A stretch of 64,000 nucleotides of DNA from Haematococcus lacustris (lineage: Eukaryota > Chlorophyta > Chlorophyceae > Chlamydomonadales > Haematococcaceae). The stretch is taken from assembly GCA_030144725.1 (NCBI GenBank), contig JASKMD010000012.1:2409649-2473648 (forward strand), read 5' to 3'. The notes under the pieces were generated by a model that saw only the letters and a list, made by a program, of their open reading frames with translations, did no database searches and was not told the DNA's origin. This document shows positions 60,401 to 64,000 of the stretch, piece after piece (positions within the stretch are counted from its first letter, which is position 1; each line of letters begins with the position of its first letter). Position numbers and translations under genes: made by a program.

Positions 60401-60608
60401 CACTTGCGCTCTTGCGGCTTCACCACTCCCTGCATGACACGGCTTGCACTAAGGGAGGCTTGCACCGACCCTGAACCCGTGTAAGGTATTCAAGGCAGCG
60501 AGCCTTGAAGAACGTTGACCAGCCCCGCTAGAAGCTGTCGGGAGGGTGCGCTCTAAGACGCGTGCTTACCTCCTGCTTGGCAGCTTCGTCCTCACCGCAG
60601 CACACCAT
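54433..60608 (-). CDS. Choline transporter-like protein (SLC44/CTL family), 19 exons
   Basis: Start MVCCGEDEAAKQE at 60608, stop TAA 54435-54433, about 810 aa. Exons (minus): 60608-60570, 60429-60321, 60228-59985, 59878-59740, 59659-59496, 59463-59195, 59056-58919, 58783-58625, 58429-58361, 58244-58048, 57923-57837, 56389-56322, 56045-55898, 55702-55660, 55574-55533, 55361-55239, 55125-55018, 54917-54868, 54670-54433. CTL landmarks: CRDVLCLVLFIAFWAGMFVV (TM1), RLTYGIDSFGMTCG, a Cys-rich N-glycosylated lumenal loop, LRFLAGLMAWLTIL, YHFFGLLWTNQFI, YHLGSVAFGSIIIAIIQLIR, LEKIVAFINRNAYIMVA, LIFLGKVAVA, and the C-terminal AELFFSVYEMAIDTIML. The family are multi-span membrane proteins linked to choline/solute transport. 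Oddities: an apparent 32-nt intron (59495-59464) leaves a 1-nt phase conflict, and intron 56390-57836 carries a 1.3-kb insertion. Confidence 0.88.
56662..56953 (+). CDS. Small spliced ORF (52 aa) inside the CTL intron insertion
   Basis: ATG 56662; exon 1 to 56763 (MKRLCLPQIAILVGAGVAAC...QPRVK), a GTAAGC...TTCGCAG intron, exon 2 56897-56953 (IDALIRDRAIRKQWYTAP, stop TAG). Phase is kept. The intron is filled by a 19-bp minisatellite. It resembles the debris of a larger transposon gene more than a host gene; upstream sequence is also open in this frame. Family not recognised. Confidence 0.4.
56778..56868 (+). repeat. 19-bp minisatellite
   Basis: About five tandem CAGCAGCCCCGCACTATAG units within the intron of the small ORF. 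Confidence 0.93.
57015..57305 (+). repeat. 50-bp minisatellite
   Basis: About six near-identical 50-bp units, each holding CCCCGCACTTGTTGTCC and GGTTGCCCCGCACTCTAAGC. The CCCCGCAC core is shared with the 19-bp minisatellite, so both arrays grew from the same short motif. The copies are contiguous without spacers, so this is not CRISPR. Confidence 0.95.
57569..57745 (+). repeat. Dispersed repeat shared with 2964-3152
   Basis: Second copy of the repeat described at 2964; here it forms the right edge of the CTL intron insertion. Confidence 0.75.
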
Positions 60609-61153
60609 GGTCAAGAAACACAATCAAAGCATACTCCCGAGTGGGGCGCGGGGGACGGGGGAAAATGGAGGTGCGCAGCAGAATAGACAATTCGATGAAC
60701 TTGTATGGACTGTCGGGGTGCGCGGGATGTGTATGGATATGCAAACAAGACAACATTCTTTCTTCACTCATGCACCTGGCAGATACAGCAGTGAGATACA
60801 ATGTTTACTGACTGTTCATCTACCTCTGACACCTCTAACATTTGCCAGCAGTGTGTTTAGCAAAATGCGGAGCGTGTGCTGTCTACTTGTGAGAGGGGTG
60901 GTTTTGAAAACAAGGGTCATGGAAAGGAACTTCGTTTACAGCTTATTTCCCTACACCTCTGTGTCCCAGCAGGTGAGGGCTGCTTTCTGCTTCGTGTTCT
61001 GCTACGTGTTCAAGCATAAGCTAATCAATGTAAAGCAGGCTATTTTGTAAATTCGTGTGCACGTGCGCTGTGTGATGTGCCCCGCTCCTGCCCTCTGTGC
61101 TGCGCCTCTACGGCAGCCAGAAGGTTGCACTAGTTTCAACGACACCCGCGCTA
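60609..61153. promoter_or_regulatory. Divergent CTL/ASL promoter region
   Basis: About 545 bp separate the CTL start (minus, 60608) from the proposed ASL transit-peptide start (plus, 61154). The segment is AT-richer than its surroundings and must contain both 5' UTRs and both promoters. ORFs in it are not convincing. No clear TATA box was assigned. Confidence 0.5.
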
Positions 61154-64000
61154 TGGAGCTATCTTTGCGCTCATGCTCGACGCGCAACGGTGCATTGCAG
61201 TCTCAGGTTCACGCTGTGCCGCATCGCAGGCTTTCAATATCGCCCTGTTCCGTGAGTGCCGGCTCACAACACTCCAGTCCTAGTCGCTTGCTCAGCAGCG
61301 ACTCACGCAGGCATTGCTGTTGTCTCAGGCGGGCAAGCGAATTGCGCGTACCCCACAGGTTTGCCGCAGGGTAGTCAAAGCGCCTCTTCCATTCCGCTCT
61401 GTTCCGCCAATGGGCAGCCAGTGTCAGATGTCTGCGATGCAGATCACACCACGCGCATCAGCGCCATGGCTTCCGTCCCTAATCCTAGCCTGTACCTTGT
61501 TCCTCCCCTCTGCAGGCCGTAATGCAGGAGGCTGCTCCTGCGCCTGGCACCTCTGAGCGCAAGCTGTGGGGAGGCAGGTTCACAGGCAAAACTGACCCTT
61601 TAATGGAGAAGTTCAACGAGTCCCTGCCATTTGACAAGCGCATGTGGGCAGAGGATATCCAGGTGCAACACATGCCACCAGTGTTACCAAATACGGCTCT
61701 GTACGGTCTGTATTTTCCGTATAATCGTTTTGTACGGTACAGTATATACGAAAAAACGGTACATACGGCACAGTATTTACGGGAAAACGGTATACGGTAA
61801 AATACAGTCCAGCCGTCTTTGGTAACACTGCATGCCACATGTCAAACATCTTGGTAGATGACAAGTGCTGGACTGCAAGTGGAGGTCTTCCAGGACCCCC
61901 CCTTCGCTCTCATCCCTTTTGACTGCCTTTGTGTGGCTGCACCCACACCTGTGCCTGCTGCTGGGTGAGTACAGGGGAGCCAGGCCTACGCCAACGCGCT
62001 GGCACGTGTAGGCATATTGACCGCAGAGGAAGCCGACACTCTGGTGAAGGGGCTGAGCACGGTGAGAGCGCTGGCCACTATGATGTTGATCCCACTGACC
62101 CTCACTAAGTAGCCACACGAGGCTGGCAGTCACCATGACGCCCCTGTCTTCCTGCAAACTTGCCACCCACGCACCAGCTTAGCTTGTTCACCTGGATGAC
62201 TAACTCAGCAGCCTGATCTGCCCTGCCTGGGGTTTCAAACATGGGAAAAAAATATTGGGCCAGAGGGCAGCCCAGACGTAGGCCAGCATGCAGCTCGTGA
62301 TAATGCCAGCTGTACACTTGTTTCAGTCCTCACATGCATCTCTCCCATCTGCTCTCGTGTTCCTGACTACCTTGGCAGGTGGCTGCTGAGTGGAAGGCGG
62401 GAGAGTTTGTGATCAAGTCCGGTGACGAGGACATTCACACAGCTAACGAGCGGCGGCTGACTGAGCTGGTGGGCAGTGTAGGTGGCAAGCTGCACACTGG
62501 GCGCTCCCGCAATGACCAGGTGGGTGGCCTGGGTGGGTGGGTGGCTAGTGGGTGGTTTGACCCACACACTGCAGAGATAAAGTGCAAGGGACAGGGGCTG
62601 TGCATTCATGCTGGTGCTGGTGCTGGGTCCATGGTAATGCTGGTGCAGCAGCTTTTACTGGGCAGGGGCTGAACTGACCTGCAGGTAGCCACTGACACAA
62701 GGTTGTGGCTGTACAACCAGCTGCTCATCATCCGTGGCGCACTGCACGAGTTGATCAAGGTAGCGGCAGACCGTGCAGAGGCAGAGGTGGACGTGCTGAT
62801 GCCTGGTGGGTGGGCTGCGTCAATCAAAGCGACGCGGCACCATACGCAGCTACTGTAAACACTTGGTTCAGCCCTATCCTTTCTGTAACCCTAACCTTAT
62901 CCTTAAGCTTTACCTGGCGGTGTGATGTGTCCACAGCCCTGCCCACAACTGATGTTACACAAACAGCACAGTGTGAGTCAGGTCTGCCCGGCAGCCTGCC
63001 CGGTGTGATGTGTACTTACGAGTCCACAGCCGTACCCGCACCATGGCCCTGCACGTGTTGCCTAACTTGGCTACTCCTCCCTGAGGGCCCATTTCCCACA
63101 TGATGTTGCTGCCCTGGAGGCTGCTGCTGCTGGTGTTCCTGCTGGTGCTGCTACTTGTGTTCCTGGTGCTCCTACTGCTGCTGGCATGGCGTGGAGGCCG
63201 GTTGTGTGCAGAGAGCTTATGTTTGTGCCGCTGGTGGAGGTGTGCTGGTAACGAGGCTGGTGGTGTTGCTGGCGCTGAGGGTGCTGGTGGTGTTGCTGGC
63301 GTTGAGGGTACTGGTGGTGGTGGTGGTGGGTGCAGGCTTCACTCACCTTCAGCCCGCCATGACAGTGCGCTGGAGCCACTGGATGCTGTGCCATGCCTCG
63401 TCCTGGCAGCGTGATGACATGCGACTGAGAGACATGCTGCCCCGAGTGGCCACCCTGCCTCTAGGCTCAGGGGCCTTGGCAGGCAACCCCTTCCTGGTGG
63501 ACCGCCAGTTCATTGCCAAGGAGCTGGGCATGGTGGGTCAGGCCAGGGAGGGAAAGGGAGGGCGGGTGAGCGGTGAGGGTAGTGGATTGGTGTGGTGGGT
63601 TGGCGCAGGCCTAGGCACGGCAGGGCAGGGGCGCGGTGTGGGCAGTGCAGGCGGCAAGGCAGGGAAGAAGCAGGGCAGGGAAGGTCAGATGCCGAACAGC
63701 TCAGAGTCGTGGCGCATCTGCATCGCCTCTACCAAGTGCTGGGTGATGGTCAGCACTCTAGGCAGCAGGAGTGCAAGGGAAGGTGTCGCAGGGGCAGGGG
63801 CATGACGAAGGCTGCTCAGCGCCCCAGGGTTTGTTATCCAATGATTTGTCACGGCGCTGAACAGGACGATGGGCATGATGAGGCAGCAGCAGAGGTACTG
63901 CTGCGCAGGTGGGAGGGGTGTGCCCCAACTCCATGGACGCTGTGAGCGACAGGGACTTTGTGCTGGAGTCTGTGTTCTTCGCCGCCGTGCTCATGACCCA
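61154..64000 (+). CDS. ARG7: Argininosuccinate lyase, 5' part (runs off the window)
   Basis: Cleaves argininosuccinate to arginine and fumarate, the last step of arginine synthesis, plastidial in algae. A probable transit-peptide exon starts [18 protein letters not shown] (61154) with a GTGAGT donor near 61250; the mature part begins after the acceptor CTCTGCAG (61515), with ATG 61522. Exons: 61516-61662 ([20 protein letters not shown]), 61975-62061 ([20 protein letters not shown]), 62379-62519 ([25 protein letters not shown], the substrate-binding motif), 62685-62805 ([11 protein letters not shown]), 63336-63532 ([18 protein letters not shown]), 63909 to beyond 64000 ([18 protein letters not shown]). 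All sites are GT-AG and phases agree. The signature loop with the catalytic Ser lies past the end. The first-exon joining is the only weak part. Confidence 0.9.
61679..61830. mobile_element. 152-bp hAT-type MITE in ASL intron 1
   Basis: Terminal inverted repeats CAGTGTTACCAAATACGGCT / AGCCGTCTTTGGTAACACTG (about 20 bp, few mismatches) flanked by a perfect 8-bp duplication CATGCCAC (61671-61678 and 61831-61838). Eight-bp duplications and CAGTG ends are typical of hAT elements. The interior is AT-rich with palindromic GTATA/TACGG runs and no coding capacity. It begins 9 nt after the donor of exon 1. Confidence 0.9.

Overview
The window is nuclear DNA of a green alga, most likely a chlorophyte of the Chlamydomonadales (Haematococcus/Chlamydomonas-like; the exact species is an inference). 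The grounds are high GC, genes split into many short exons by GT-AG introns, very long simple repeats, and algal or plant-type proteins: argininosuccinate lyase, a choline-transporter-like protein, a prolyl-4-hydroxylase-type oxygenase and a Ty3/gypsy chromovirus. No prokaryotic operon, rRNA or convincing tRNA is visible. Most of the sequence is transposon-derived.

Layout. 1-12 kb: a small one-TM ORF, a broken Fanzor/TnpB-like 3' remnant, a Q-rich coiled-coil ORF with an in-frame stop, and a minus-strand prolyl-4-hydroxylase-like gene (catalytic exons 8.8 to 6.2 kb) with probable further exons up to 11.4 kb. 12-19.5 kb: a nearly complete spliced Fanzor (eukaryotic TnpB-like, RuvC nuclease) gene with one apparent 1-nt frameshift. 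It lies between two direct copies of a repeat that contains a shrunken copy of the Fanzor 5' coding end followed by (GGGGC)n, 1.9 kb and 0.8 kb long. 19.5-25.3 kb: a decayed hAT-like transposase, a (CCCCAG)n array and a DNA transposon (element A, 22212-24551) with a perfect 7-bp target-site duplication and a coiled-coil ORF. 25.3-28.7 kb: poorly defined minus-strand exons and the end of a related element, then a 500-N gap.

29.2-45.3 kb: a tandem array, flank - LTR element - flank - LTR element - flank, with a 7437-bp period. The two Ty3/gypsy elements are virtually identical. Gag ends on an A AAA AAA slippery heptamer directly before its stop, and Pol (protease, RT, RNase H, integrase, chromodomain) continues in the -1 frame. 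Both 3' LTRs are truncated at the same base, and the first base after the assembly gap is also the first base of the repeat unit, so misassembly must be excluded.

45.4-54 kb: a minus-strand multi-exon gene of unknown function with a C-terminal membrane segment, long simple repeats, and a clear nested insertion: a tandem segmental duplication (50066 and 53440), element B (51052-53411, same family as A) inserted in the first copy with the empty site preserved in the second, and inside B a 1127-bp transposon with about 150-bp inverted repeats whose empty site is preserved in element A. 54.4-60.6 kb: a choline-transporter-like (SLC44/CTL) gene in 19 exons on the minus strand, with about 1.3 kb inserted in one intron that carries a copy of one of the gene's own exons. 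61.1-64 kb: the 5' half of argininosuccinate lyase on the plus strand, head-to-head with CTL, with a hAT MITE in intron 1.

The recognised host genes (P4H, CTL, ASL) do not form a pathway. The strongest candidates for a previously undescribed system are the Fanzor locus with its Fanzor-derived repeats and the A/B transposon family with 7-bp duplications.
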